The notes: a model not told the origin generated them from the letters alone. DNA of 49,562 nucleotides from UBA9464 sp003445095 (GCA_035437945.1 DAOMZG010000014.1:1-49562); one strand, 5' to 3'; positions 33,777-42,904 are shown, numbered from the stretch's first letter. Made by a program: numbers and translations.

Positions 33777-34787
33777 ATGATTCTGGCAGGAGATATCGGT
33801 GGCACCTCAACACGACTGGGCATCTTCCACCTTCAGGGCACTCAAGTGATACCGCAGGTCGTCGAACGGTACTCGAGTCGAAGCTTCGGCGGATTGACCG
33901 ACATTCTCAGCCAGTTCCTGGCTGTGCAGCGTCAGCCTTTTTGCGTGGCCGCGTTTGGGATCGCCGGACCGGTCCTCGATGGTCGCGTTCACACTCCCAA
34001 CCTTCCCTGGATTGTGGACGCCAGTGCCGTGGCCACGGTCTTGAATGGTCCACCAGTGTTTCTCCTGAATGACCTAGAAGCCAATGCCTGCGGCGTCTTC
34101 GCGTTGCCGCCGACCGACTTCGAACCCTTGAATTCAGAGGCCACCGCGGACCCTACGGGTAACCTGGCCATCATCTCGGCGGGCACAGGTCTCGGCGAGG
34201 CGGGGATCATGTTCGATGGCAACAAGCTTCGTCCATTGGCCTGCGAAGGTGGTCATGCGGGATTCGCCCCGGAGAACGAACTCGAAGCAGAACTATGGCG
34301 GTTCCTCGCCAAGAAATTCGGACGCGTCAGTGCCGAACGAATCTTAAGCGGCCCGGGACTCTTCAACCTTTACACCTTCCTGCGCGACACGGGACGCGGC
34401 GTTGAATCCCCAGCCCTGGCAGCGGAAATCGGCGCCGCCGCCGATCCCGCCGCCGTCGTTTCTCGAAGTGGTCTGAGCGGGAGCTCTGATCTCTGCGCCG
34501 CGACCCTCGAACTTTTCGTGCGCATCTACGGTTCGGAAGCGGGCAACTTGGCCTTGAAGCTCAAGGCGACTCGCGGCGTGATGATTGGGGGGGGGATTGC
34601 GCCCCACCTTCGCCCACTGTTGGACCGACGATTCCTCGATCCATTTACTGCCAAGGGTCGAATGCGCCCGATGCTTGAAGCCATTCCCGTCCAGCTCATT
34701 CGCAACGATCAGGCGGCGCTCTACGGCTCAGCGTTGTACGCCGCATTGAAGGCCGGGCTACTCGAACACCCGCATTTGGCGGCATAA
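33777..34787 (+). CDS. glk: Glucokinase (Glk family)
   Basis: A 336-residue cytoplasmic hexokinase-type enzyme that phosphorylates glucose with ATP to give glucose 6-phosphate. It carries the phosphate loop DIGGTSTRLG near the start, GIAGPVLDGRV, LNDLEANACG with the catalytic-type D, GTGLGEAG, EGGHAGFAPENE and the C-terminal MIGGGIAPHL. This is the Escherichia coli Glk type (PF02685), different from the ROK kinase at 48068. It lies alone on its strand, opposite a hypothetical frame. Nothing about its regulation is visible. Confidence 0.92.
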   Translation: MILAGDIGGTSTRLGIFHLQGTQVIPQVVERYSSRSFGGLTDILSQFLAVQRQPFCVAAFGIAGPVLDGRVHTPNLPWIVDASAVATVLNGPPVFLLNDLEANACGVFALPPTDFEPLNSEATADPTGNLAIISAGTGLGEAGIMFDGNKLRPLACEGGHAGFAPENELEAELWRFLAKKFGRVSAERILSGPGLFNLYTFLRDTGRGVESPALAAEIGAAADPAAVVSRSGLSGSSDLCAATLELFVRIYGSEAGNLALKLKATRGVMIGGGIAPHLRPLLDRRFLDPFTAKGRMRPMLEAIPVQLIRNDQAALYGSALYAALKAGLLEHPHLAA

Positions 34788-34789
34788 TT

Positions 34790-34915
34790 TGGGGCCATGA
34801 ACTGCGTGGGAGCCGACGTGAGAAGGCTCCATCTCAATTCCCCGACCTGTCGTCGCACTTTTGGGGCAAATGAAGTCAGAGTCTCGTCACCTCGTCTCCT
34901 ACGGTCCATGGAGAC
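34790..34915 (+). repeat. Interspersed repeat R1, copy 2
   Basis: Same repeat family as 23044-23200. The core (34806-34902, 97 bases) starts with GTGGGAGCCGACGTGAGAAG and ends with CTCGTCACCTCGTCTCCTAC. It sits just after the glucokinase stop and may act as its transcription end. Confidence 0.75.
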
Positions 34916-34990
34916 TTCCCCCCGGCCGGTTCAACGGGTGAGATTTTCCACGTCGAACTTTGCCGGGGACGCTATCATGCTGGCACTCGT

Positions 34991-37900
34991 ATGAATCAGC
35001 CCACGTCCCAGGGTCGTTTCGGCGGCGTTGTTTATGTCATCGCCGTGTTACTATTTGTGATCGCAGTCGCGGTCGCGGCGTGGTGGTGGTCGGGTCGCTC
35101 GGGCCGTGGCACTGACGCCAATGCGGCCTTTGCGAACTCTATGGCCACTGGACAAACGCTCTTTGAACGAGGCGATGCCAACAAGGCGATCGAAGCCTTC
35201 CAACGGGCACTCGTACTCAATCCAGCCAATCCAGATGTTCACCTCAATCTCGCTAACGCATTCCTGCGCGCCGGCCAACCCAGTGCCGCCGCAGGTCATG
35301 CCGAGGAGGTTTTGCGATACGAGCCAGGTAGCGGCGCCGCGTTTTATGTGCTCGGCTGTGCGCAGCTTCGCCAAAACCAGTATTCGAATGCGGTCCAATC
35401 GCTCTCCCAAGCCAAGAGCGTCGATCCCACAGAAAATCCGGTCAGTTTCCAGCTCGGTCGGGCGTACTTCGGTTGGGGCAAATTCGAAGATGCCGCCGCT
35501 CAGTTTCAGGAGGTCCTCCAGTTCGAAACAAATCATCCCTCCGCCCACTATCTCCTCAGCCAGACCCTGCTCCGACTCGGCCAGCGTGAAGCCGCGCAGA
35601 CGGCCTTGCAGGAGCATCAGCGGATCAACGCCGGCAAGGTGGGTGGCGCGGATGATCCCACAGTGTTTGAACGCAGCAAATACACGGCGATCCGAGTGCC
35701 GTTCTCCCTCGAACAACCCGCGGCCAATGGCATCGCGGTGAAGTTCACGGACGATTCGGCCCGCGCGTTCGGCGCCGCTGCGTCACAGCTTCGCGGGCCT
35801 ATCGGCGTGCTCGATATCAACCGACGCGGTTGGAACGATCTTTTGCTCGTCGGCAAGGAAGGCGCCCAGGTGTTCTGGAACTCAAATGGCGTCTTCACCG
35901 CCTACAGCCCCGCACTACCGGTGACGGGCCAGGACCAGGTCAGACAAATTCTCGTCGGTGACTTGCAGAACGATCGGTTCGATGACGCCGTCCTCATCGC
36001 GCCGGCCGGAGTGTCGGTTCTGCGCTTCGCCACGAACGGCAATTTCAGTGATGTGACCCAATTCTCCGGGCTCAAACAAGCGGGCGCGGCGGGAAATGTT
36101 GGCGCGCTCGCGGACCTCGATTTCACCGGGAAGTTGGGTCTCTTGTTAGCTTCACCAGAAGGCGTCTTGCGCAGTTTCACCAATTTGGGCTCGGGCGTTT
36201 TCCGCGAACGCAAGCCCGCGCCGGCCCAACCCGATCCGCTAGCCGTCTCCGGAGTGACGCAGATCACCGTGGACGATTTGAACAACGACGACTTACCGGA
36301 CGTGCTCCTGACGCGCAGCAATCTGCCGCCGTTCGTGCTCTACAATGTCCGAGGTGGCGGACTCAGCAGTTCGAATCAGCCCGCCGGATGGCCGATCGCC
36401 CGGGCCGCCGCGACGGGTGACTTCAACAACGATCTGCGCGTGGATGTGGCGCTGGTGACGGACGACGCCGTGGAGCTTTGTTTCAGCACGCTCCGCGAGC
36501 CGCAACGGTTGCCGGCGCGCCACAACCAAATAGAACACCTGCGAGCTTTGGATTACGACAATGATGGCTGGCTGGATTTGGTCGCCTGGGGCGGGGACGG
36601 CATTCGAGTGTGGCGCAATCGTGGCAGCGCCGGATTTCATGAAATGACCGAAGCCTTGGGACTTTCGAATTTCCAATCCCGAATCTCAGATTTGGTCGCC
36701 GCCGATTTTGATCAAGACGGCGATGTGGACTTGATCGCCAGCGTGGCAGCCGGCGGGTTGCGTTTCCTGCGCAATGACGGCGGTAACGCGAATGAACTCT
36801 TGAAGCTGCGTCTGTTGGGCAACCGTTCCAATTTCAGCGCGCTCGGGGTGAAGATCGAATTGGCATCGGGCGGGTGGCACACCATCCGCACGGTACAACA
36901 GCTTCCCGTCGAAATCGGCGTGGGCCAACGAAAGCAGTTGGATTTGGTGAGCACGCGCTGGTTTGACACTCGGCTCGACACCACTGAAGTCGTCCCCGAT
37001 CCGAAGCAAGCGCTGACCGTGTTCGAACTCGTGTTGCCCACGGGCTCGTGTCCGTACCTGTACGCGTGGGACGGCACTGGCCACCGATTTGTCACGGACT
37101 TGCTGGGCGCGGCTCCAATTGGCTTGCCGGTGGCGGCCGGGCGTTACATCGAAGCCGATCCTGAGGAGTGGGTTTGGGTGGGCAATCAACAGAATTTCCC
37201 TCTGCGCGACGGACGGTATCAGATCAAGGTCACCGAAGAGCTCCGGGAGATTCTGTACCTCGATTACGTCCGGCTGGTGGCGGTGGATCATCCCCCCGGC
37301 ACCGAAATCATTTCGACGAGCAAGTTGGTTCCGGGACGCCCCTTTCCGTCGCATCGCCTGATGCAAGTCGGGGGACGAATCCCGCTGCGCCGCGCCGAAG
37401 TTGCCGGAGCCGGCACGGTGCCACGCGATGTGACCGCCGATTTGGCTGAGAACGACAATCGCAAAGTTTCACCGTTGATCCTCCGGGAGCCACAATATCG
37501 CGGGCTGGCCGAACCGTATTCGGTGACGCTCGATTTCGGTCCGCTGCCCCGAACAGGACCATTGATGCTCGCGCTGAGCGGTTGGCTGCGCTTCGGCGGG
37601 GGCATGGCGAACGTCGCGGGTTCCCACAACCCGGAATTCCCCTTCCCGTTTCCGGTGCTCGAAGTGGAGACGTCTCGCGGCTGGGAAAAGGTCGATGTCA
37701 CCGTTGGAGCACCGGCGGGGAAAACGAAAACGATCTTAGTAGATCTCGCTGGGCACTTGCCGAAGGATGGTCAGCGCCTTCGCCTCACTCAATCCTTCGA
37801 GATTCATTGGGATCGCGCGGCCTTGTTTACCCAAGCCACTGAGGTCACCGGTCAAACTCAACCACTCGTCGACGCCAACCTGCGCTGGCGAGGGTACAGC

Positions 37901-38329
37901 GAGTTTGCCGACCGGCCGTGGACCGATCCGCTTACTCCCGTATACGACCGAATCAAGTCAACGCCGCCTTGGTCGCTCACGCCCTCGGGCTGGGCCACCC
38001 AATACGGTCCGGTAAGTCCATTGCTCGCGGAAGCCGACCAAGGATTAGCCGTGATTGCGGGTGGCGATGAACTGTCGTTGTCCTTCGCGGCCGCTTCTCC
38101 CCCGCTCACCCAAGGCATGGAACGAGACTTCTTCCTCTACACCATCGGCTGGGACAAAGACGCCGACTACCATGTCGCGCAGGGCACCAAGATCGCGCCG
38201 CTGCCGTGGCGGGGCATGGATGATCAACGGCACGGAATTGAACCGCGTCCGGCATTTCCCAGTGACACCCTGCACGAACGCTTCAACACCCGCTGGGTGG
38301 GAGAGCGCACGTATTCGCGGAAACAGTAG
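34991..38329 (+). CDS. Large TPR and FG-GAP/VCBS repeat surface protein
   Basis: A 1112-residue protein with one N-terminal membrane anchor (about residues 12-33) then a tetratricopeptide domain (about 50-215; ANPDVHLNLANAFLRAGQPS, FQLGRAYFGWGKFEDAAAQF). After that come VCBS/FG-GAP-like repeats (about 240-600) with DLNNDDLPDVLLTRSN, GDFNNDLRVDVALVT, DYDNDGWLDLVAWG and DFDQDGDVDLIAS, which usually bind calcium in propellers. The last ~450 residues are beta-rich with a conserved DYVRLVAVDHPPGTEII region. The C-terminal ASPIC/UnbV motif region is partly visible (LRLLGNRSNFSALGVKIEL), which occurs next to FG-GAP repeats in CRTAC-like proteins. Probably exposed at the outer face or in the periplasm with binding or scaffold roles. 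Function unknown. Confidence 0.9.
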   Translation: MNQPTSQGRFGGVVYVIAVLLFVIAVAVAAWWWSGRSGRGTDANAAFANSMATGQTLFERGDANKAIEAFQRALVLNPANPDVHLNLANAFLRAGQPSAAAGHAEEVLRYEPGSGAAFYVLGCAQLRQNQYSNAVQSLSQAKSVDPTENPVSFQLGRAYFGWGKFEDAAAQFQEVLQFETNHPSAHYLLSQTLLRLGQREAAQTALQEHQRINAGKVGGADDPTVFERSKYTAIRVPFSLEQPAANGIAVKFTDDSARAFGAAASQLRGPIGVLDINRRGWNDLLLVGKEGAQVFWNSNGVFTAYSPALPVTGQDQVRQILVGDLQNDRFDDAVLIAPAGVSVLRFATNGNFSDVTQFSGLKQAGAAGNVGALADLDFTGKLGLLLASPEGVLRSFTNLGSGVFRERKPAPAQPDPLAVSGVTQITVDDLNNDDLPDVLLTRSNLPPFVLYNVRGGGLSSSNQPAGWPIARAAATGDFNNDLRVDVALVTDDAVELCFSTLREPQRLPARHNQIEHLRALDYDNDGWLDLVAWGGDGIRVWRNRGSAGFHEMTEALGLSNFQSRISDLVAADFDQDGDVDLIASVAAGGLRFLRNDGGNANELLKLRLLGNRSNFSALGVKIELASGGWHTIRTVQQLPVEIGVGQRKQLDLVSTRWFDTRLDTTEVVPDPKQALTVFELVLPTGSCPYLYAWDGTGHRFVTDLLGAAPIGLPVAAGRYIEADPEEWVWVGNQQNFPLRDGRYQIKVTEELREILYLDYVRLVAVDHPPGTEIISTSKLVPGRPFPSHRLMQVGGRIPLRRAEVAGAGTVPRDVTADLAENDNRKVSPLILREPQYRGLAEPYSVTLDFGPLPRTGPLMLALSGWLRFGGGMANVAGSHNPEFPFPFPVLEVETSRGWEKVDVTVGAPAGKTKTILVDLAGHLPKDGQRLRLTQSFEIHWDRAALFTQATEVTGQTQPLVDANLRWRGYSEFADRPWTDPLTPVYDRIKSTPPWSLTPSGWATQYGPVSPLLAEADQGLAVIAGGDELSLSFAAASPPLTQGMERDFFLYTIGWDKDADYHVAQGTKIAPLPWRGMDDQRHGIEPRPAFPSDTLHERFNTRWVGERTYSRKQ

Positions 38330-38412
38330 TCGCACGAAGTGGACTGACCTCAAAGCCCCATTGACTTCAACATGACCGAATGGGAGGCCGCGACTCTATG
38401 AACCAACCGAAT

Positions 38413-38588
38413 GGTAGGGATGGCGCGCTGCGCCGTCCCCGGCCCGGGCATAGCGCCGGGCCGGCATTTCGCAGTGACGCCTCGAATTCTTCCCGCAGGT
38501 CATTGCGAAAGCCCGCGCTTGAGGCGTCGGGCCGCCGCGCGGCAGCCCTACCCGGTTCACGGCCCCACCAAGCGTCCGGATTTTGGAG
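38413..38588 (+). repeat. Interspersed repeat R2, copy 2
   Basis: Opposite orientation to the copy at 23205. The core (38413-38552, 140 bases) starts with GGTAGGGATGGCGCGCTGCG and ends with GCGGCAGCCCTACC. The shared flank CGTCCGGATTTTGG follows at about 38574-38587. It ends immediately before GGAGGT and the first ThuA start, so its edge may carry the start signal. Confidence 0.75.
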
Positions 38589-38601
38589 GTCCCTGCTTTC
38601 C

Positions 38602-39477
38602 ATGAGCCTTCTGTTCCCTGTCCTGCTTCTTGTGTCCTGCGTAGTCGTGTACGCCGCCGAGCCCCCGCCCCCACGGAAACGCGCCGAGGTCGAGGCCGTT
38701 CTCAAGTTGGCGCCACCGCTCGCGGCCGGAACCACTCTGCGGCCGTTGCATCTGCTGTTGGTGGCGGGCCCAAAGGACCATGGTCCAGGTGAACACGATT
38801 ATCCGGCGTGGCAACGACAGTGGGCGCCACTATTGGCGAAGGCGAACAATGTCCGGGTTTCCACTGCTTTTGCCTGGCCGAAGCCGGAGCAATGGGAAGG
38901 CGTGGATGTGGCCGTGTTCTATCTCAAAACCCAGTGGGACGCCGCGCAACTGGCGGATATCAAGCGGCATCAGGATCGAGGTGGTGGAGTCGTCACCATT
39001 CATTGGGCCATTGGCTGTGACCAGGACTGGGAAAAACACGCCCAGCGGTTCGGACTTTCCTACCGGGCCGCGTCCTACCGACATGGCCCCGTGGCGCTCA
39101 AACTCGCTGAACCCGAGCACCCCGTCGCGCTCGGACTGCCCCAAACGATGGCCTTCGTGGACGAACCCTATTGGCCGTTCATCGGGGACCCTTCCAAAAT
39201 CCGCGTGCTGGCTACCTCCGACGAACAAATCAACCGGGGCGACGATCGACGTCAGAATCCCGGCGACAACACCGTCCAAACCGTGCCTGTCTTCTGGACC
39301 TTCGAGCCGACGGATTCGAAGGGCCGAGTCTTCGTATCGATCTTCGGCCACTATATGTGGACCTTCGACGATCCCTATTTCCGTCTGCTGTTGCTCCGTG
39401 GAATCGCGTGGGCCGGGCGCGACTACCCGTATCGTTTCGACGCTCTCGCGGTGGATGGGGTCAAGTTGGAGGAGTGA
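38602..39477 (+). CDS. ThuA-like domain protein, first copy
   Basis: A 291-residue exported protein with a ThuA-like (trehalose utilisation-type, class I glutamine amidotransferase-like fold) domain. The leader ends near LLLVSCVVVYAAE and could be a lipoprotein signal (LVSC). Domain blocks include LHLLLVAGPKDHGPGEHDYP, GVDVAVFYLKTQWDA, GGGVVTIHWAIGCDQDW, and later VFVSIFGHYMWTFDDPYF. ThuA-like proteins are common in Planctomycetes and Verrucomicrobia, where their enzymatic role is unproven. A second, nearly identical gene lies at 42029. An HD-type gene follows only 3 bases after the stop. The start is the ATG at 38602, in frame after an upstream extension that runs through repeat R2. Confidence 0.9.
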   Translation: MSLLFPVLLLVSCVVVYAAEPPPPRKRAEVEAVLKLAPPLAAGTTLRPLHLLLVAGPKDHGPGEHDYPAWQRQWAPLLAKANNVRVSTAFAWPKPEQWEGVDVAVFYLKTQWDAAQLADIKRHQDRGGGVVTIHWAIGCDQDWEKHAQRFGLSYRAASYRHGPVALKLAEPEHPVALGLPQTMAFVDEPYWPFIGDPSKIRVLATSDEQINRGDDRRQNPGDNTVQTVPVFWTFEPTDSKGRVFVSIFGHYMWTFDDPYFRLLLLRGIAWAGRDYPYRFDALAVDGVKLEE

Positions 39478-39480
39478 CCC

Positions 39481-40116
39481 ATGAGCTGGCCAGAGCGGAA
39501 GCGTTGGTTGGAATCCTGGAGGGCAGCGGGTGCGGAGGTGGCACCGATGGATTGGTACGTGCGGCTTTCCGCGGCCTATTCAGAAACGCATCGGTACTAT
39601 CACAACCAGCAGCATATTTTCGAATGCCTGGCGGAGTTTGCCTCGGCGCGCTGTCTAGCGCGGCAACCCGGCATCGTCGATCTGGCGCTCTGGTTTCACG
39701 ACGCCGTGTACGATCCGCGATCGAGCGACAACGAAGAACGAAGCGCCGAATTGGCCCAGCGCAGTTGCGCCGATGCCGGGTTGAGCCAGGACGCCGCACG
39801 TACGGTCGCCCAGCTCGTGATGGCGACGAAAACTCATGAGTGCACCGGTGATCTTGATGCTGCAATGATGGTCGACGTCGATCTCAGCATCCTAGGTCGT
39901 GACGTGGACCGATTCTGCGAATATGAGCGCCAAATCCGCCAGGAGTACGCCTGGGTTCCCGACCCTATCTTCGCGTCAAAACGCGCGGAGATCCTGAATC
40001 GTTTCCTCTCACGACCGCGACTTTTTACGACCGACTGGTTCTTCCGCAAATACGAACTCCAGGCGCGCCAAAACCTGGAGTTATCAATCCAAAACCTGAC
40101 TTCGTCGCTTGCATAG
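39481..40116 (+). CDS. HD-type predicted metal-dependent phosphohydrolase
   Basis: A 211-residue soluble protein with an HD-like metal site. It shows YYHNQQHIFECLAEF with a histidine pair, LALWFHDAVYDPRSSDNEER with HD, VMATKTHECTGDLDAAMMVD with a H and later D residue. This pattern is typical of the predicted HD superfamily hydrolases (COG4339 type). Its substrate is unknown. It starts three bases after the first ThuA stop and likely shares its transcript. A shrunken relative of its first codons lies after the second ThuA gene at 42909. Confidence 0.85.
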   Translation: MSWPERKRWLESWRAAGAEVAPMDWYVRLSAAYSETHRYYHNQQHIFECLAEFASARCLARQPGIVDLALWFHDAVYDPRSSDNEERSAELAQRSCADAGLSQDAARTVAQLVMATKTHECTGDLDAAMMVDVDLSILGRDVDRFCEYERQIRQEYAWVPDPIFASKRAEILNRFLSRPRLFTTDWFFRKYELQARQNLELSIQNLTSSLA

Positions 40117-40141
40117 GGTTTCATTCGTGATCGCGCCACGG

Positions 40142-40173
40142 CGTAAAAATAGGAATTTCTATTCCCTTTTACG
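40142..40173 (+). terminator. Stem-loop after the HD gene
   Basis: CGTAAAA pairs with TTTTACG and an inner GGAAT with ATTCC, with a small bulge between, giving about 12 pairs. It lies 26 bases after the HD gene. The T-rich right arm makes a weak terminator possible, but the structure is imperfect. Confidence 0.35.
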
Positions 40174-40329
40174 TCCTCGAGATCGAAGGGCCTCGCTGAG
40201 CGAGTTGGGTGCGGTTCTTCGGTCGGCGATTTCCTTCGCTGGACGATCCAAGCGGATCGGCACACATTGCGCCGAGACCCCTTATGTACCTTGGAACGTT
40301 ACTTTCCGGCTGGCAGAGAGTACGTGCTT

Positions 40330-41082
40330 ATGGCGGGAGGAGGCCAGGGCAGCACGCGTAAGGCATCATTGCTAACGGTGCGGCTCCACTGGCGTCCGGA
40401 ACTGCCTCTCGAGGGTACCTGGGTTCCACCGGGTTGGAGGTTTTCTAGGGAAGGCAACGACCGCTGGACGACCCAAACGAACGTCGTGCATGGGGGAAGC
40501 GATGCACTGCAGGCTAGCCTCGCCGATTCGGGGCAAGTGGCTTTTCTGAGAAGCACAGTCATTGGACCGGGGATACTTTCGTTTTGGTGGAAGATCGACG
40601 CCCAAGCTCCAAGCGGGCTCGACTCGTTCGATCTGGGTGCGTTGGCGCTCACTGTTAACGAGTCGTTTGCCGTCGCGTTATCGGGCAAGAACGATTGGAA
40701 GCGAGAAGAATTTCGGCTTCCTGAAGGCCCGAACGAGTTAATCTGGGCGGCCCACGGTTTCGCGACTTCCCAGGACTCCGGTGCAGGCTGGATCAGTGAT
40801 ATAGGCTTCGAACCAACCGAACCAATTCGAGAGTTGCTCATATTTCCAAGCGATACGTCGTCAGCTGTTCTCGACTTCAGTTATGCGAGCATCCTACCTT
40901 ACGCCATTCTTCGTTCTACCAACTTGGTCGACTGGCAAGTTTGGGCGGATAATGCGGTGGTTAAGCGTTGGACCAGCAGTTATTCACCGGACGGTGGAAT
41001 CACCAAGATTTCTAATCTGCAGTTGGTCGTCCCAGCTTCGCCAGACGGCGTTCCGGCCTTCTTTAAGGCTGCCGCACCGTAA
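40330..41082 (+). CDS. Secreted-type domain protein without a signal peptide (extracellular sandwich-like module)
   Basis: A 250-residue frame with the hallmark of extracellular domains in Verrucomicrobia: FLRSTVIGPGILSFWWKIDA, followed by NDWKREEFRLPEGPNELIWA and GWISDIGFEP. The C-terminal half reads ILPYAILRSTNLVDWQVWAD then SPDGVPAFFKAAAP, a pattern often found at the very end of secreted proteins in this phylum. It has no signal peptide and the predicted start at 40330 is weak. It may be the separated C-terminal end of a larger gene or a small cytosolic relic. The frame also opens upstream at 40267 with a TTG. Confidence 0.55.
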   Translation: MAGGGQGSTRKASLLTVRLHWRPELPLEGTWVPPGWRFSREGNDRWTTQTNVVHGGSDALQASLADSGQVAFLRSTVIGPGILSFWWKIDAQAPSGLDSFDLGALALTVNESFAVALSGKNDWKREEFRLPEGPNELIWAAHGFATSQDSGAGWISDIGFEPTEPIRELLIFPSDTSSAVLDFSYASILPYAILRSTNLVDWQVWADNAVVKRWTSSYSPDGGITKISNLQLVVPASPDGVPAFFKAAAP

Positions 41083-41247
41083 GACGCCATCCGCCTTCCC
41101 GGTGCGGTTCGTCGAGTTGGTTCGGTTATTCCTCAAACCTATAATTGAATGAACCGCCCATTCGGTGCGCAGTCACCGGCGCTCAGCCAAGAAATGACTG
41201 ATGTCGGTTCATACGTCTCCGGCATGTGCAACGGCGCGTTTCACCGT

Positions 41248-41643
41248 TCACGGCCACGATTCGAGCTTGAGCCCGGTGACACGCTGGAACTCACGAATGT
41301 TGTTGGTGACGAGCGTGAGACCGTTGGCGACTGCTTGTCCGGCGATGAGCAAATCATAAGGCCCGATGGGCGTGCCCTGTCGTTCCAGTCTTGCGCGAAT
41401 GTCCGCCGCGGCTTCCGGTCCGGCACGGTCAAGCGGCATTTCAATGATGGTGGAAATGAAACGCTCGACCTTTTGCCGTTCTTTCGCCGGGTCCTGAGCC
41501 TTTGACAGCCCGCAAAACAGTTCATAGACCGTGACCATTGCGACAGCGCAATCCGTCGGCGCCGCCTGGCTCAATCGTCGCACCATGCCCGGCCGTTGAC
41601 GGAGCACGCCGATGCAGGTGTCGGTGTCGAGCAGGTAAGTCAC
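41248..41643 (-). CDS. vapC: PIN-domain toxin, VapC type
   Basis: A 131-residue PIN-domain ribonuclease with acid residues at D6 (LLDTDTC), E41 (TVYELFCG) and D97 (YDLLIAG), plus the TNNIREFQRV end. VapC toxins cut tRNA or rRNA and are blocked by a VapB partner. It is encoded 9 bases after the antitoxin-like gene on the same strand, as is usual for the pair. The product is most like FitB/VapC family proteins. The two ThuA copies flank this module, which may be why it stabilises the region. Confidence 0.88.
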   Translation of the reverse strand: MTYLLDTDTCIGVLRQRPGMVRRLSQAAPTDCAVAMVTVYELFCGLSKAQDPAKERQKVERFISTIIEMPLDRAGPEAAADIRARLERQGTPIGPYDLLIAGQAVANGLTLVTNNIREFQRVTGLKLESWP

Positions 41644-41652
41644 GGCGGCTGG

Positions 41653-41883
41653 CTACAGCGGTTTTACTGGCGGTAGTTGGCCCTGGTCGGGCCGCGAAAA
41701 TGCCGGATCGGTAATGTGAATCGAATCGAAGAAACCAGCCGGCCATGTTTTTGGTCGAATCGGCACCAGCACAATCGCCTCCCCCTCGTGACGAAGGCCG
41801 ACGGTGGGGGTGGAGATGTGAAAGCCCTTCGGGAGGCGCACGGTCTGACACTCCCCTTCGTGGGTTACGGTTGCTGTTTCCAT
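41653..41883 (-). CDS. vapB: VapB-type antitoxin
   Basis: A 76-residue antitoxin-like protein. Its first part, ATVTHEGECQTVRLPKGFHI, fits a swapped-hairpin AbrB/MazE DNA-binding domain of VapB, and the end, QGQLPPVKPL, would be the toxin-binding tail. It starts on the minus strand at 41883 and precedes vapC with a 9-base gap. It is expected to repress the pair's own promoter with its partner. Confidence 0.8.
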   Translation of the reverse strand: METATVTHEGECQTVRLPKGFHISTPTVGLRHEGEAIVLVPIRPKTWPAGFFDSIHITDPAFSRPDQGQLPPVKPL

Positions 41884-42028
41884 AGAGGCATTCTTTCGAT
41901 GTCGTTCTTGCCGCTATTAATTTGCCACGATTTAGGCCTGCGCGTAAAGCCTGCTGCCTTTCATGTCCGGGGGGATCGTCAGCATTGTGATTCAACGGCG
42001 GAGGTCCCAGAATCCTTCCGAACCACCC

Positions 42029-42904
42029 ATGAGCCGTCTGTTTCCAGTCCTGCTGCTTTTGTCCTGCCTGGCCGTGGAAGCTGCCGAGGCGCCACCGCCT
42101 CGGAAACGCGCCGACGTCGAGACGGTTCTCAAATTGGCGCCACCGCTCGCGGCCGGAACCACTCTGCGGCCGTTGCATCTGCTGTTGGTGGCGGGCCCAA
42201 AGGACCATGGTCCAGGTGAACACGATTATCCGGCGTGGCAACGACAGTGGGCGCCACTATTGGCGAAGGCGAACAATGTCCGGGTTTCCACTGCTTTTGC
42301 CTGGCCGAAGCCGGAGCAATGGGAAGGCGTGGATGTGGCCGTGTTCTATCTCAAAACCCAGTGGGACGCCGCGCAACTGGCGGATATCAAGCGGCATCAG
42401 GATCGAGGTGGTGGAGTCGTCACCATTCATTGGGCCATTGGCTGTGACCAGGACTGGGAAAAACACGCCCAGCGGTTCGGACTTTCCTACCGGGCCGCGT
42501 CCTACCGACATGGCCCCGTGGCGCTCAAACTCGCTGAACCCGAGCACCCCGTCGCGCTCGGACTGCCCCAAACGATGGCCTTCGTGGACGAACCCTATTG
42601 GCCGTTCATCGGGGACCCTTCCAAAATCCGCGTGCTGGCTACCTCCGACGAACAAATCAACCGGGGCGACGATCGACGTCAGAATCCAGGCGACGACACT
42701 GTCCAAACCGTCCCGGTATTTTGGACGTACCAGCCACCGGATACCCAGGCCCGAGTTTTCGTCTCCATTTTCGGTCACTACCTGTGGACCTTCGACGATC
42801 CCTATTTCCGTCTGCTGTTGCTCCGTGGAATCGCCTGGGCCGCGCGCGACTACCCATATCGTTTCGACGCGCTCGCGGTGGATGGGATCAAGTTGGAGGA
42901 GTGA
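42029..42904 (+). CDS. ThuA-like domain protein, second copy
   Basis: A 291-residue paralogue of the gene at 38602. The leader LLLLSCLAVEAAE contains a good lipoprotein-like LLSC box, so it may be anchored. Its central 554 bases (42134-42687) are identical to 38707-39260, whereas the 5' codons and a ~90-base stretch near the 3' end differ at many positions (for example FWTYQPPDTQARVF against FWTFEPTDSKGRVF). Functions are unproven, as for the first copy. The next frame is a short relic of an HD-type gene. Confidence 0.9.
   Translation: MSRLFPVLLLLSCLAVEAAEAPPPRKRADVETVLKLAPPLAAGTTLRPLHLLLVAGPKDHGPGEHDYPAWQRQWAPLLAKANNVRVSTAFAWPKPEQWEGVDVAVFYLKTQWDAAQLADIKRHQDRGGGVVTIHWAIGCDQDWEKHAQRFGLSYRAASYRHGPVALKLAEPEHPVALGLPQTMAFVDEPYWPFIGDPSKIRVLATSDEQINRGDDRRQNPGDDTVQTVPVFWTYQPPDTQARVFVSIFGHYLWTFDDPYFRLLLLRGIAWAARDYPYRFDALAVDGIKLEE

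Noticed and set aside
41149..41505. Plus-strand frame opposite vapC
   Set aside because: The minus strand carries a clear PIN-domain protein with its catalytic acids; the plus frame is antisense shadow.
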